This document shows, piece by piece, positions 1 through 8,540 of a DNA stretch of 64,000 nt; the stretch's first letter is position 1; each line of letters begins with the position of its first letter. The notes under the pieces were generated by a model that was not told the DNA's origin, searched no databases, and saw only the letters and a list, made by a program, of their open reading frames with translations. Both the position numbers and the translations under genes were made by a program. The DNA is from Leuctra nigra. Taxonomy: Eukaryota > Arthropoda > Insecta > Plecoptera > Leuctridae. The stretch is from positions 62,001 through 126,000 of the forward strand of contig CAKOGZ010000157.1 in the NCBI GenBank assembly GCA_934045905.1, in the 5' to 3' direction.

Positions 1-505
1 GCGGCGTATCGGAGCGTCTGACAGAAAAAAGTGTTTCTGCACTTTTTAAGCCTCTCTCCATCATCTATATGGTGTATCATTTTCAGCTCTCTAAGAGTAA
101 TAGATTCGTCACAAAGTAGGAAACAAACAAAACTTTTTCAATATGACCTACTTCTAAAGTGGCAACCCCCTGTTTTTATCGAATTTTCTTGATGCCTACA
201 CAACGTTATGCCGAGAAATGTAATAAAACACTTTTCGCAAAAAAATAGGCTTATAAATAAAATTATAAAAAATAACCCCACTCTGCCCCCTTGGAGTCGC
301 CCGACGCTGCCCTGTCAGATTATTATATAATAAAGTTAGGTTAATACAGCTTAGCGAAGCGAGCGTAGCTGACTCATCACAAGCTTTAACCTCCATTGAC
401 TAAAAAATGGATGAAAACCTAGGAAATGAAGAAAATCTAAGGAACATTGTTAATTGTTACATTGTTACCTTTGTAGGCTAACCTACATTGTTGGTCAATA
501 TACAT

Positions 506-978
506 TGACAAAAAAATGGATGAAAATCTATCGGGGGTCGACCCATCAGCTTCTGAATAACATAAACAGTTAATTCCGGCGAATCGGAGAGTCTGACATA
601 AAAAAGTGTTTCTACACTTTTTAAGCCTCTCACCATCTACTATATAGGGTAACGTTGTCAACTCTCTTAGAGTAATAGATTCGTCACAAAGTAGGAAACA
701 AATAAAAAAATATCAATATGAGCTACTTCTAAAGTGGCACCCCCCTATTTTTATCGAATTTTCTTGAAGCCTACACAACGTTATGCCGAGAAATGAAATA
801 AAACACTTTTCGAAAATAATAGGCTAAACATTAACATGTAAAAAAAAATCTCCCCTCTGCCTCCTGGAGTCGCCCGACGTTGCCCGGTCAGATAATTTTA
901 TAATAAAGTTAGGTTAGGGTAGGTTAGCGAAGCGAGCGAAGCGAGCGTAGCTGACCCTTAACAAGCTTTAACCTACAG
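506..978 (+). repeat. Reference alpha module (473 bp)
   Basis: Alpha begins with TGACAAAAAAATGG just after the gamma palindrome and ends before TGACAAAAAATTG of beta. Landmarks in order are: GGGTCGACCC palindrome (replaced by a GTGAAC form in another subfamily), GACATAAAAAAGTG, CTCTCACCATC, AACAAATAAAAAAATATC, GAGCTACTTC, GAAATGAAATAAAAC, ATAATAGGCTTAACATTAAC, GTTAGGTTAGGGTAGGTTAG, a GCGAAGCGA microrepeat, and a HindIII site (AAGCTT) at 963. It is clearly homologous to beta over its whole length, with many substitutions and small indels, so the two are ancient duplicates of one monomer. Confidence 0.92.
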
Positions 979-1443
979 TGACAAAAAATTGATGAAAACC
1001 TATCAGGATTGTGCCCTTCTGCTTCTGAAGGACATAAACTAAGAAATGCGGCGTATCGGAGCGTCTGACAGAAAAAAGTGTTTCTGCACTTTTTAAGCCT
1101 CTCTCCATCATCTATATTGTGTATCATTTTCAGCTCTCTAAGAGTAATAGATTCGTCACAAAGTAGGAAACAAACAAAACTTTTTCAATATGACCTACTT
1201 CTAAAGTGGCACCCCCCTGTTTTTATCGAATTCTCTTGATGCCTACACAACGTTATGCCGAGAAATGTAATAAAACACTTTTCGCAAAAAAATAGGCTTA
1301 TAAATAAAATTATAAAAAAGAACCCCACTCTGCCCCCTTGGAGTCGCCCGACGCTGCCCTGTCAGATTATTATATAATAAAGTTAGGTTAATACAGCTTA
1401 GCGAAGCGAGCGTAGCTGACTCATCACAAGCTTTAACCTCCAT
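979..1443 (+). repeat. Reference beta module (465 bp)
   Basis: Beta is distinguished from alpha by GACAGAAAAAAGTG, CTCTCTCCATCATC, AACAAACAAAAC, GACCTACTTC, TTGATGCCTAC, GAAATGTAATAAAAC, TTATAAATAAAATTATAAAA, the CCCACTCTGCCCCCTTGG stretch and GTTAGGTTAATACAG. It has one GCGAAGCGA unit and ends in a second HindIII site (1428) before the gamma head. These differences allow the crossover points in hybrid units to be placed. Confidence 0.92.
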
Positions 1444-1552
1444 TGACTAAAAAATGGATGAAAACCTAGGAAATGAGGAAAATCTAAGGAACATTGTTAA
1501 TTGTTACATTGTTACCTTTGTAGGCTAACCTACATTGTTGGTCAATATACAT
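1444..1552 (+). repeat. Reference gamma module (109 bp)
   Basis: Gamma starts with TGACTAAAAAATGG, includes CCTAGGAAATGAGG, a run of TTGTTA-like motifs, and ends with two short perfect dyads. The dyads are TGTAGG-CTAA-CCTACA (1519-1534) and GTCAAT-ATAC-ATTGAC (1541-1556, reaching into the next alpha head). Three variants exist. Gamma-a has TGTTAATTGTTAC, gamma-b has TGTAAATTGTTAC, and gamma-c has ATGATGAAAATC with TGTTAATTGTGAC. Its head resembles the alpha and beta heads, so it may be a truncated monomer. Confidence 0.9.
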
Positions 1553-1967
1553 TGACAAAAAAATGGATGAAAATCTATCGGGGGTCGACCCATCAGCTTC
1601 TGAATAACATGAACAGTTAATTCCGGCGAATCGGAGAGTATGACATAAAAAAGTGTTTCTGCACTTTTTAAGCCTCTCACCATCTACTATATAGGGTAAC
1701 GTTGTCAACTCTCTTAGAGTAATAGATTCGTCACAAAGTAGGAAACAAATAAAAAAATATCAATATGAGCTACTTCTAAAGTAACACCCCCCTATTTTTA
1801 TCGAATTTTCTTGAAGCCTACACAACGTTATGCCGAGAAATGAAATAAAACACTTTTCGAAAAAAAATAGGCTTATAAATAAAATTATAAAAAAGAACCC
1901 CACTCTGCCCCCTTGGAGTCGCCCGACGCTGCCCTGTCAGATTATTATATAATAAAGTTAGGTTAAT

Positions 1968-2289
1968 CTAGTGGAGCGGTCGCTCCACGCCAGCCAAGTC
2001 GTACGGCGCGCGCACACTCTCATATAAAGGCTGGAGCAAACCCACTTTTACTGTAAGCATCAAAGTGGCATTTTCGGCCTACTGGATCTTAAAATTGAGA
2101 AATCTCACATTGTTGCGAAATATCTTAATTTCGAGCTATGGCCCACCCTACAACATATACCAAATTTGGGAACAATAGTTTACGCCCTTTGCGCGCTAGA
2201 GGGCCGTGAAAACAGTGTTTTAGGGCGGTTTTCATAATAATAATCTTAGTAGTAGTAGTAGGCTGGAGCTAAAATCCGGTAAACAGGCC
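1968..2289. mobile_element. Left end of composite insertion: hairpin, TATA-like motif, short direct repeat
   Basis: The insert starts CTAGTGG and immediately forms an 18-nt hairpin, GTGGAGCG-GT-CGCTCCAC (1971-1988). The octamer GCCAAGTC follows at 1993-2000; it also occurs three times in each TIR of the right-hand element. A GC-rich patch, a TATAAAGG motif (2021-2028), a GGCTGGAGC(A/T) direct repeat at 2027 and 2261, and a short AGT microsatellite near 2248-2260 complete the region. No coding frame stands out. Confidence 0.6.
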
Positions 2290-2934
2290 ACAGCCTAAAC
2301 GGCTGAACCGATTGATCTCACATTTTTACCACGTGTGCACTTTTGGCGTCTGATTTAACCTTGTCCCCATGAATTTTTTGTGCCGCCATTTTGAAACCGG
2401 AAGTGACGTCATATCTCGTCAACGGTTGGACCGATCGGAACGAAATTTGCGCCAATCGTTTCAGACGGTCATCTATATGGATTATCAATATCAAAAGACT
2501 GAACATTTTTTTAAATAAACCGGAAATGACGTCATGAAATTTGAAATACATCGATTTGCATTTCAGCAACAACTGTTGATCCGATTGTCTTGATATTTAT
2601 GTAACGTTTGTACTTTTGATATTTCATTTGACTTGTTATAAAACCAACCGGAAGCCGCCATTTTGAAACCGGAAGTGACATCATGTCTCAAAAACGGCTA
2701 AACAGATTAGAACAAAACCAGCGCTAAACGATTTAGACGGTCAACTTTATGTAATCAGTAATATTTGATGATTCAAATATCGAAACCGGAAATGACGTCA
2801 CACATTTTATGAACTATACCGGAAATGACGTCATAAATATGCTAAATGACGCTAAATTCACCACTTTATACTTTAAAACAGATATAAGTAAACGTACTTT
2901 GTAAATAATTATAAATTCAAGGTTGCAGTGTTCT
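2290..2934 (+). repeat. Degenerate array of ETS/CRE-like motif units
   Basis: This stretch is built from diverged copies of a unit that pairs a CCGGAA(G/A)TGACGTCA core with an AACGGCTG-ACCGATTG-like phrase. Cores are at 2397-2411, 2520-2534, 2669-2683 (CRE half changed to TGACATCA), 2786-2800 and 2819-2833. Two are preceded by GCCGCCATTTTG (2382-2393 and 2654-2665). It looks like the older, decayed part of the same family that forms the regular 118-bp minisatellite immediately downstream. No gene is visible. Confidence 0.75.
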
Positions 2935-3476
2935 CGGCGGCCATTTTTAAAACCGGAAGTGACGTCATATATCGTAAACGGTTGTACCGATTGCAACCTA
3001 AGTTTGGAAATGTGTTGGACTAATAATTATGAATTCAAGACGACATTATTTTCGGCCGCCATTGTTAAAACCGGAAGTGACGTCAAATATCGAAAATGGC
3101 TGTACCGATTGCAATCAAATTTTGGAAATGTGTTGTACTAATAATTATGAATTCAAGACGACATTATTTTCGGCCGCCATTGTTAAAACCGGAAGTGACG
3201 TCATATATCGAAAATGGCTGTACCGATTGCAACCAAATTTTGGAAATGTGTTGTACTAATAATTATGAATTCAAGACGACATTATTTTCGGCCGCCATTG
3301 TTAAAACCGGAAGTGACGTCATATATCAAAAACGGCTGTACCGATTGCAACCAAATTTTGGAAATGTGTAGGAGTAATAATTATGAATTCAAGACGACAT
3401 TATTTTCGGCCGCCATTGCATAAACCGGAAGTGACGTCATATATCGAAAACGGCTGGACCGATTGTAACGAAACTT
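2935..3476 (+). repeat. 118-bp minisatellite, about 4.6 copies
   Basis: Copies start with CGGC at 2935, 3053, 3171, 3289 and 3407, an exact 118-bp period; the last copy fades at about 3476. Each contains a (C)GGC(C/G)GCCATT-type motif followed by CCGGAAGTGACGTCA (2953, 3071, 3189, 3307, 3425), ATATCG, ACGGCTGTACCGATTG and, except in the truncated last copy, TAATAATTATGAATTC. The middle copies are nearly identical and the outer ones more diverged, as expected for replication slippage or unequal exchange. Open frames of 69-91 codons across it appear in all three frames because 118 is not a multiple of three, and are not genes. Confidence 0.93.
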
Positions 3477-3637
3477 AAAGCTATTCTTCTTGGATAATTA
3501 TTTTAATCTTATTTACCAAACGCAACTTTTCTAAGTATCCAAATCGGCATAGGCGTATTTTTTTAAAGAAATAAGTTCTTGCACGGACACAAGCTGTGCT
3601 ACAAGCTGTATGAATAAACTAACAAAAGAAGTGATAT
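3477..3637. other. Unassigned 161-bp spacer in the composite insertion
   Basis: This AT-rich sequence lies between the minisatellite and the inverted-repeat element. An ACAAGCTGT direct repeat is visible around 3588-3610. I see no gene, no satellite similarity and no inverted-repeat partner for it in this window. Confidence 0.5.
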
Positions 3638-3836
3638 CCCAGAAAAAAACACTCCGTGTAAAAAAGGCAGCCAAGTCTCTTTACTTTAAAAAAATTCAAC
3701 ACCGAAAAGGAGTGATATCAAAAAAGGAGCCAAGTCAATGACATTTCCAAATATTTAATCGTATCTTTGAAATAAAAGTATAAACACCGAGAAATACTTT
3801 ACAAAAGGACTTGGCGCATCGTTTTTTTAAAGACAT
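3638..3836 (+). repeat. Left terminal inverted repeat (199 bp)
   Basis: Contains GCCAAGTC twice in direct orientation (3670-3677, 3729-3736) and once inverted (GACTTGGC, 3808-3815). Such internally repeated motifs in long TIRs are typical of transposase-binding sites; that role is an inference here. Confidence 0.93.
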
Positions 3837-4321
3837 TTTTCTATTCATAAGCATGTGCCATTTATATACAACCGTCATTTTGAATGTTTAGAATAATAGG
3901 GAAACATCTTTCAATTAGGTACATATTATACATACCTTCTGTAAAATATTTTCTATATGAATATATACGCTATGAAACTTGTTGTCTATGCTTTCTATAA
4001 ATATACACAATAGTTATCTTCGTAATATTGTTTCGTGGTGAATATAATTAAGTCTCATCATGCGTTATACCTTCACATCATGTAACAATTTCTATTAATA
4101 CACATTTTATAAAAATACATTTCACAAAGAAGACAGTCATATTGAATTTCTATTAAAAAATTTAACTTTATACACTTGACACTTCAAAAATATATAATTG
4201 TGTTCCATTAGTTAGTAATTATTTGACAACGTTTCATGATTTCCTTCAGTCAAGATCAAATTATGAAAAGATACCAGTCTAATATCGCCATATTAACAGT
4301 ACTGCAAGAATATGTATGAGC

Positions 4322-4542
4322 CCACTTCCAATTGATATGAAGGGATGTGTGTTGTGAAAAATATCCGACCGAACCGGGGCACGAACTTGGGACCTCTCAC
4401 TTGCCGGGCGAGAGCTCTACCAACTGAGCTACCCGATCGGACGGGCGGACATTAGACACAACACACTGATGAGGATCCTGACTCCTGACTCCATGGAAGT
4501 TTTCCAAAGAAACCTACATTCTCACCACTTCCAATTGTTATG
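4322..4542 (-). mobile_element. Possible tRNA-derived SINE or captured tRNA segment inside the TIR element
   Basis: An 18-bp direct repeat with one mismatch, CCACTTCCAATTG(A/T)TATG, lies at 4322-4339 and 4525-4542 and could be a target-site duplication. Between the repeats sits a tRNA-like sequence on the minus strand (4366-4438). Around it is a perfect 10-bp inverted repeat, GTGTGTTGTG (4347-4356) and its complement (4457-4466). On the minus strand about 86 nt precede the tRNA-like part and about 26 follow it. That is unlike a textbook SINE, which starts with the tRNA, and no A-tail is seen. An ordinary duplicated flank is an alternative. Confidence 0.55.
4366..4438 (-). pseudogene. tRNA-like sequence (nominal anticodon GGC, Ala), decayed
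   Basis: On the minus strand a cloverleaf can be drawn: acceptor GATCGGG/TTCGGTC (with G-T pairs), TA, D-arm GCTC...GAGC with AGTTGGTA loop, anticodon stem CTCGC/GTGAG (one G-T) around loop CCGGCAA, a 5-nt variable loop, then T-arm CCAAG/CCCGG around TTCGTGC. The A-box region is near canonical. Defects are two A-C mismatches in the T-stem, C instead of U at position 33, and a B-box altered after TTCG. The nominal anticodon GGC would read Ala codons, but these defects make a working tRNA unlikely. It is best read as a tRNA-derived fossil. Confidence 0.7.
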
Positions 4543-4719
4543 TAATTCTTTCACCCTTATATTACTTATATATTACAGCATAAAATCATGCTTCTATCGC
4601 CATTGACAAGACTATAAAATAGTCATTACTAAAAGTAGCTTGATTCATAGATTCTGGCTCTAATAGAAAGAGGAAAATGTACCTACTTGTAAATTTCTTT
4701 CCACTTTTAGGATAGAATG

Positions 4720-4918
4720 ATGTCTTTAAAAAAACGATGCGCCAAGTCCTTTTGTAAAGTATTTCTCGGTGTTTATACTTTTATTTCAAAGATACGATTA
4801 AATATTTGGAAATGTCATTGACTTGGCTCCTTTTTTGATATCACTCCTTTTCGGTGTTGAATTTTTTTAAAGTAAAGAGACTTGGCTGCCTTTTTTACAC
4901 GGAGTGTTTTTTTCTGGG
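4720..4918 (-). repeat. Right terminal inverted repeat (199 bp)
   Basis: Reverse complement of 3638-3836 with no mismatch found by eye. Its outer end abuts satellite beta sequence directly (TACAGG from 4919). Confidence 0.93.
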
Positions 4919-4970
4919 TACAGGTTAGCGAAGCGAGCGTAGCTGACTCATCACAAGCTTTAACCTCCAT

Positions 4971-5188
4971 TGACTAAAAAATGGATGAAAACCTAGGAAA
5001 TGAGGAAAATCTAAGGAACATTGTAAATTGTTACATTGTTACCTTTGTAGGCTAACCTACATTGTTGGTCAATATACATTGACAAAAAAATGGATGAAAA
5101 CCTAGGAAATGATGAAAATCTAAGGAACATTGTTAATTGTGACATTGTTACCTTTGTAGGCTAACCTACATTGTTGGTCAATATACAT
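4971..5188 (+). repeat. Gamma doublet (gamma-b then gamma-c), reference for 16 such doublets
   Basis: Two 109-bp gammas in tandem, the first with TGTAAATTGTTAC and the second with ATGATGAAAATC and TGTTAATTGTGAC. The same b-then-c order is seen in the other doublets, at 7748, 10055 (split by an LTR), 14362, 18668, 27277, 28433, 37598, 38754, 46294, 47450, 48606, 50800, 51956, 55198 and 59589 (each 218 bp except the split one). The copies at 47450 and 55198 share a private AAATTATTAC change. No triplets were found. Confidence 0.9.
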
Positions 5189-6235
5189 TGACAAAAAAAT
5201 GGATGAAAATCTATCGGGGGTGAACCCATCAGCTTCTGAATAACATGAACAGTTAATTCCGGCGAATCGGAGAGTCTGACATAAAAAAGTGTTTCTGCAC
5301 TTTTTAAGCCTCTCACCATCTACTATATAGGGTAACGTTGTCAACTCTCTTAGAGTAAAAGATTCGTCACAAAGTAGGAAACAAATAAAAAAATATCAAT
5401 ATGAGCTACTTCTAAAGTGGCACCCCCCTATTTTTATCGAATTTTCTTGAAGCCTACACAACGTTATGCCGAGAAATGAAATAAAACACTTTTCGAAAAT
5501 AATAGGCTTAACATTAACATGTAAAAAAAAATCTCCCCTCTGCCTCCTGGAGTCGCCCGACGTTGCCCGGTCAGATAGTTTTATAATAAAGTTAGGTTAG
5601 GGTAGGTTAGCGTAGCGAGCGAAGCGAGCGTAGCTGACCCTTAACAAGCTTTAACCTACAGTGACAAAAAATTGATGAAAACCTATCAGGATTGTGCCCT
5701 TCTGCTTCTGAAGGACATAAACTAAGAAATGCGGCGTATCGGAGCGTCTGACAGAAAAAAGTGTTTTTGCACTTTTTAAGCCTCTCTCCATCATCTATAT
5801 GATGTATCATTTTCAGCTCTCTAAGAGTAATAGATTCGTCACAAAGTAGGAAACAAACAAAACTTTTTCAATATGACCTACTTCTAAAGTGGCACCCCCC
5901 TGTTTTTATCGAATTTTCTTGATGCCTACACAACGTTATGCCGAGAAATGTAATAAAACACTTTTCGAAAAAAAATAGGCTTATAAATAAAATTATAAAA
6001 AAGAACCCCACTCTGCCCCCTTGGAGTCGCCCGACGCTGCCCTGTCAGATTATTATATAATAAAGTTAGGTTAATACAGGTTAGCGAAGCGAGCGTAGCT
6101 GACTCATCACAAGCTTTAACCTCCATTGACTAAAAAATGGATGAAAACCTAGGAAATGAGGAAAATCTAAGGAACATTGTTAATTGTTACATTGTTACCT
6201 TTGTAGGCTAACCTACATTGTTGGTCAATATACAT

Positions 6236-6810
6236 TGACAAAAAAATGGATGAAAATCTATCGGGGGTCGACCCATCAGCTTCTGAATAACATGAACAGT
6301 TAATTCCGGCGAATCGGAGAGTCTGACATAAAAAAGTGTTTCTGCACTTTTTAAGCCTCTCACCATCTACTTTATAGGGTAACGTTGTCAACTCTCTTAG
6401 AGTAATAGATTCGTCACAAAGTAGGAAACAAATAAAAAAATATCAATATGAGCTACTTCTAAAGTGGCACCCCCCTATTTTTATCGAATTTTCTTGAAGC
6501 CTACACAACGTTAAGCCGAGAAATGAAATAAAACACTTTTCGAAAAAAAATAGGCTTATAAATAAAATTATAAAAAAGAACCCCACTCTGCCCCCTTGGA
6601 GTCGCCCGACGCTGCCCTGTCAGATTATTATATAATAAAGTTAGGTTAATACAGGTTAGCGAAGCGAGCGTAGCTGACTCATCACAAGCTTTAACCTCCA
6701 TTGACTAAAAAATGGATGAAAACCTAGGAAATGCGGAAAATCTAAGGAACATTGTTAATTGTTACATTGTTACCTTTGTAGGCTAACCTACATTGTTGGT
6801 CAATATACAT
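6236..6810 (+). repeat. Hybrid alpha/beta + gamma unit (575 bp), junction J1
   Basis: Alpha-type up to GAAATGAAATAAAAC, beta-type from the A-run and ATAGGCTTATAAA; the switch lies at about 6525-6548. A private TTAAGCC replaces TTATGCC. Confidence 0.88.
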
Positions 6811-7965
6811 TGACAAAAAAATGGATGAAAATCTATCGGGGGTCGACCCATCAGCTTCTGAATAACATGAACAGTTAATTCTGGCGAATCGGAGAGTCTG
6901 ACATAAAAAAGTGTTTCTACACTTTTTAAGCCTCTCACCATCTACTATATAGGGTAACGTTGTCAACTCTCTTAGAGTAATAGATTCGTCACAAAGTAGG
7001 AAACAAATAAAAAAATATCAATATGAGCTACTTCTAAAGTGGCACCCCCCTATTTTTATCGAATTTTCTTGAAGCCTACACAACGTTATGCCGAGAAATG
7101 AAATAAAACACTTTTCGAAAATAATAGGCTTAACATTAACATGTAAAAAAAAATCTCCCCTCTGCCTCCTGGAGTCGCCCGACGTTGCCCGGTCAGATAA
7201 TTTTATAATAAAGTTAGGTTAGGGTAGGTTAGCGAAGCGAGCGAAGCGAGCGTAGCTGACCCTTAACAAGCTTTAACCTACAGTGACAAAAAATTGATGA
7301 AAACCTATCAGGATTGTGCCCTTCTGCTTCTGAAGGACATAAACTAAGAAATGCGGCGTATCGGAGCGTCTGACAGAAAAAAGTGTTTCTGCACTTTTAA
7401 GCCTGTCTCCATCATCTATATGGTGTATCATTTTCAGCTCTCTAAGAGTAATAGATTCGTCACAAAGTAGGAAACAAACAAAACTTTTTCAATATGACCT
7501 ACTTCTAAAGTGGCACCCCCCTGTTTTTATCGAATTTTCTTGATGCCTACACAACGTTATGCCGAGAAATGTAATAAAACACTTTTCAAAAAAAAATAGG
7601 CTTATAAATAAAATTATAAAAAAGAACCCCACTCTGCCCCCTTGGAGTCGCCCGACGCTGCCCTGTCAGATTATTATATAATAAAGTTAGGTTAATACAG
7701 GTTAGCGAAGCGAGCGTAGTTGACTCATCACAAGCTTTAACCTCCATTGACTAAAAAATGGATGAAAACCTAGGAAATGAGGAAAATCTAAGGAACATTG
7801 TAAATTGTTACATTGTTACCTTTGTAGGCTAACCTACATTGTTGGTCAATATACATTGACAAAAAAATGGATGAAAACCTAGGAAATGATGAAAATCTAA
7901 GGAACATTGTTAATTGTGACATTGTTACCTTTGTAGGCTAACCTACATTGTTGGTCAATATACAT

Positions 7966-8540
7966 TGACAAAAAAATGGATGAAAATCTATCGGGGGTCG
8001 ACCCATCAGCTTCTGAATAACATGAACAGTTAATTCCGGCGAATCGGAGAGTCTGACATAAAAAAGTGTTTCTGCACTTTTTAAGCCTCTCACCAACTTC
8101 TTTATAGGGTAACGTTGTCAACTCTCTTAGAGTAATAGATTCGTCACAAAGTAGGAAACAAATAAAAAAATATCAATATGAGCTACTTCTAAAGTGGCAC
8201 CCCCCTATTTTTATCGAATTTTCTTGAAGCCTACACAACGTTATGCCGAGAAATGAAATAAAACACTTTTCGAAAAAAAATAGGCTTATAAATAAAATTA
8301 TAAAAAAGAACCCCACTCTGCCCCCTTGGAGTCGCCCGACGCTGCCCTGTCAGATTATTATATAATAAAGTTAGGTTAATACAGGTTAGCGAAGCGAGCG
8401 TAGCTGACTCATCACAAGCTTTAACCTCCATTGACTAAAAAATGGATGAAAACCTAGGAAATGATGAAAATCTAAGGAACATTGTTAATTGTTACATTGT
8501 TACCTTTGTAGGCTAACCTACATTGTTGGTCAATATACAT
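7966..8540 (+). repeat. Hybrid alpha/beta + gamma unit (575 bp), junction J1
   Basis: Same switch as the unit at 6236, at about 8255-8278. Its start region has a private change in CTCTCACCA(A)CTTC. The shared junction suggests descent from one crossover. Confidence 0.88.

Larger units (their letters stand above)
506..1552 (+). repeat. Canonical higher-order unit alpha-beta-gamma (1047 bp)
   Basis: This is the reference unit for the window (473 + 465 + 109 bp). The next alpha starts at 1553, exactly 1047 bp on. Most other units differ from this length only by an extra gamma (+109), a lost 9-bp microrepeat, a 6-bp deletion next to the LTR copies, or single bases in A-runs. Two HindIII sites, 465 bp apart, predict a 465/582-bp HindIII ladder in the bulk array. 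Confidence 0.92.
1..1967 (+). repeat. Satellite array, segment 1
   Basis: The window opens inside a beta module (tail 1-396), followed by gamma 397-505, a complete alpha-beta-gamma unit 506-1552, and the first 415 bp of a hybrid unit that starts at 1553 and is interrupted by the composite insertion after 1967. The alpha modules here carry the palindromic GGGTCGACCC variant. No gene, RNA gene or promoter of a gene is visible. Short open frames on the minus strand recur in each copy because the DNA is repeated, not because of visible coding signal. Confidence 0.95.
1968..4918. mobile_element. Composite mobile-element insertion, about 2.95 kb
   Basis: Beta sequence reading GGTTAATACAGG elsewhere is split here into GGTTAAT and TACAGG, with about 2951 bp between and at most one duplicated T. 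The insert has two unlike parts: a left part (1968-3637) rich in repeated CCGGAAGTGACGTCA-type motifs, and a right part (3638-4918) bounded by long inverted repeats. No comparable insert occurs elsewhere in the window. There is no open frame of transposase size, so any mobility depended on enzymes supplied elsewhere. Whether this is one composite element or one nested in or beside another cannot be settled from a single copy. Confidence 0.8.
3638..4918. mobile_element. Non-autonomous DNA transposon (foldback/MITE-like), 1281 bp, 199-bp TIRs
   Basis: The element starts CCCAGAAAAAAACAC and ends with its exact reverse complement. The inverted repeats, 3638-3836 and 4720-4918, looked identical base for base. 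The 883-bp interior is AT-rich with no useful open frame. It holds a tRNA-like sequence flanked by an imperfect 18-bp direct repeat; 3837-4321 and 4543-4719 show nothing else. Long identical TIRs imply a recent insertion, since the arms would otherwise have diverged, though gene conversion between arms could also keep them alike. Superfamily is not assigned: ends are CCCAG/CTGGG and no clear target-site duplication is seen (AT on the left, TA on the right). Confidence 0.85.
1553..5188 (+). repeat. Hybrid alpha/beta unit with doubled gamma, split by the composite insertion
   Basis: Without the inserted DNA, this unit is an alpha start joined to a beta end, plus two gammas (4971-5079 and 5080-5188). 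The switch from alpha to beta lies between about 1844 (alpha-type ATGAAATAAAAC) and 1866 (beta-type run of A then ATAGGCTTATAAA). I call this junction class J1. The beta sequence stops at GGTTAAT (1967) and resumes at TACAGG (4919). Confidence 0.88.

Noticed and set aside
2021..2028. TATAAAGG as a gene promoter in the composite insertion
   Set aside because: No initiator at suitable spacing that I could support and no coding frame downstream; noted only as a motif.
2923..3423. Plus-strand open frames of 69-91 codons over the minisatellite
   Set aside because: The 118-bp period is not a multiple of three, so the same peptide phrases appear in successive frames. They are repeat artefacts.
4366..4438. 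Functional tRNA-Ala gene
   Set aside because: Two T-stem mismatches, no U at position 33 and an altered B-box, within a transposon. Kept as a tRNA-like pseudogene.
4464..4515. Hammerhead-ribozyme-like CTGATGAG followed by GAAAC
   Set aside because: The segment between them does not close into a stem II next to GAAAC, and no stem III with a cleavage triplet was found. The match is to short core words only.
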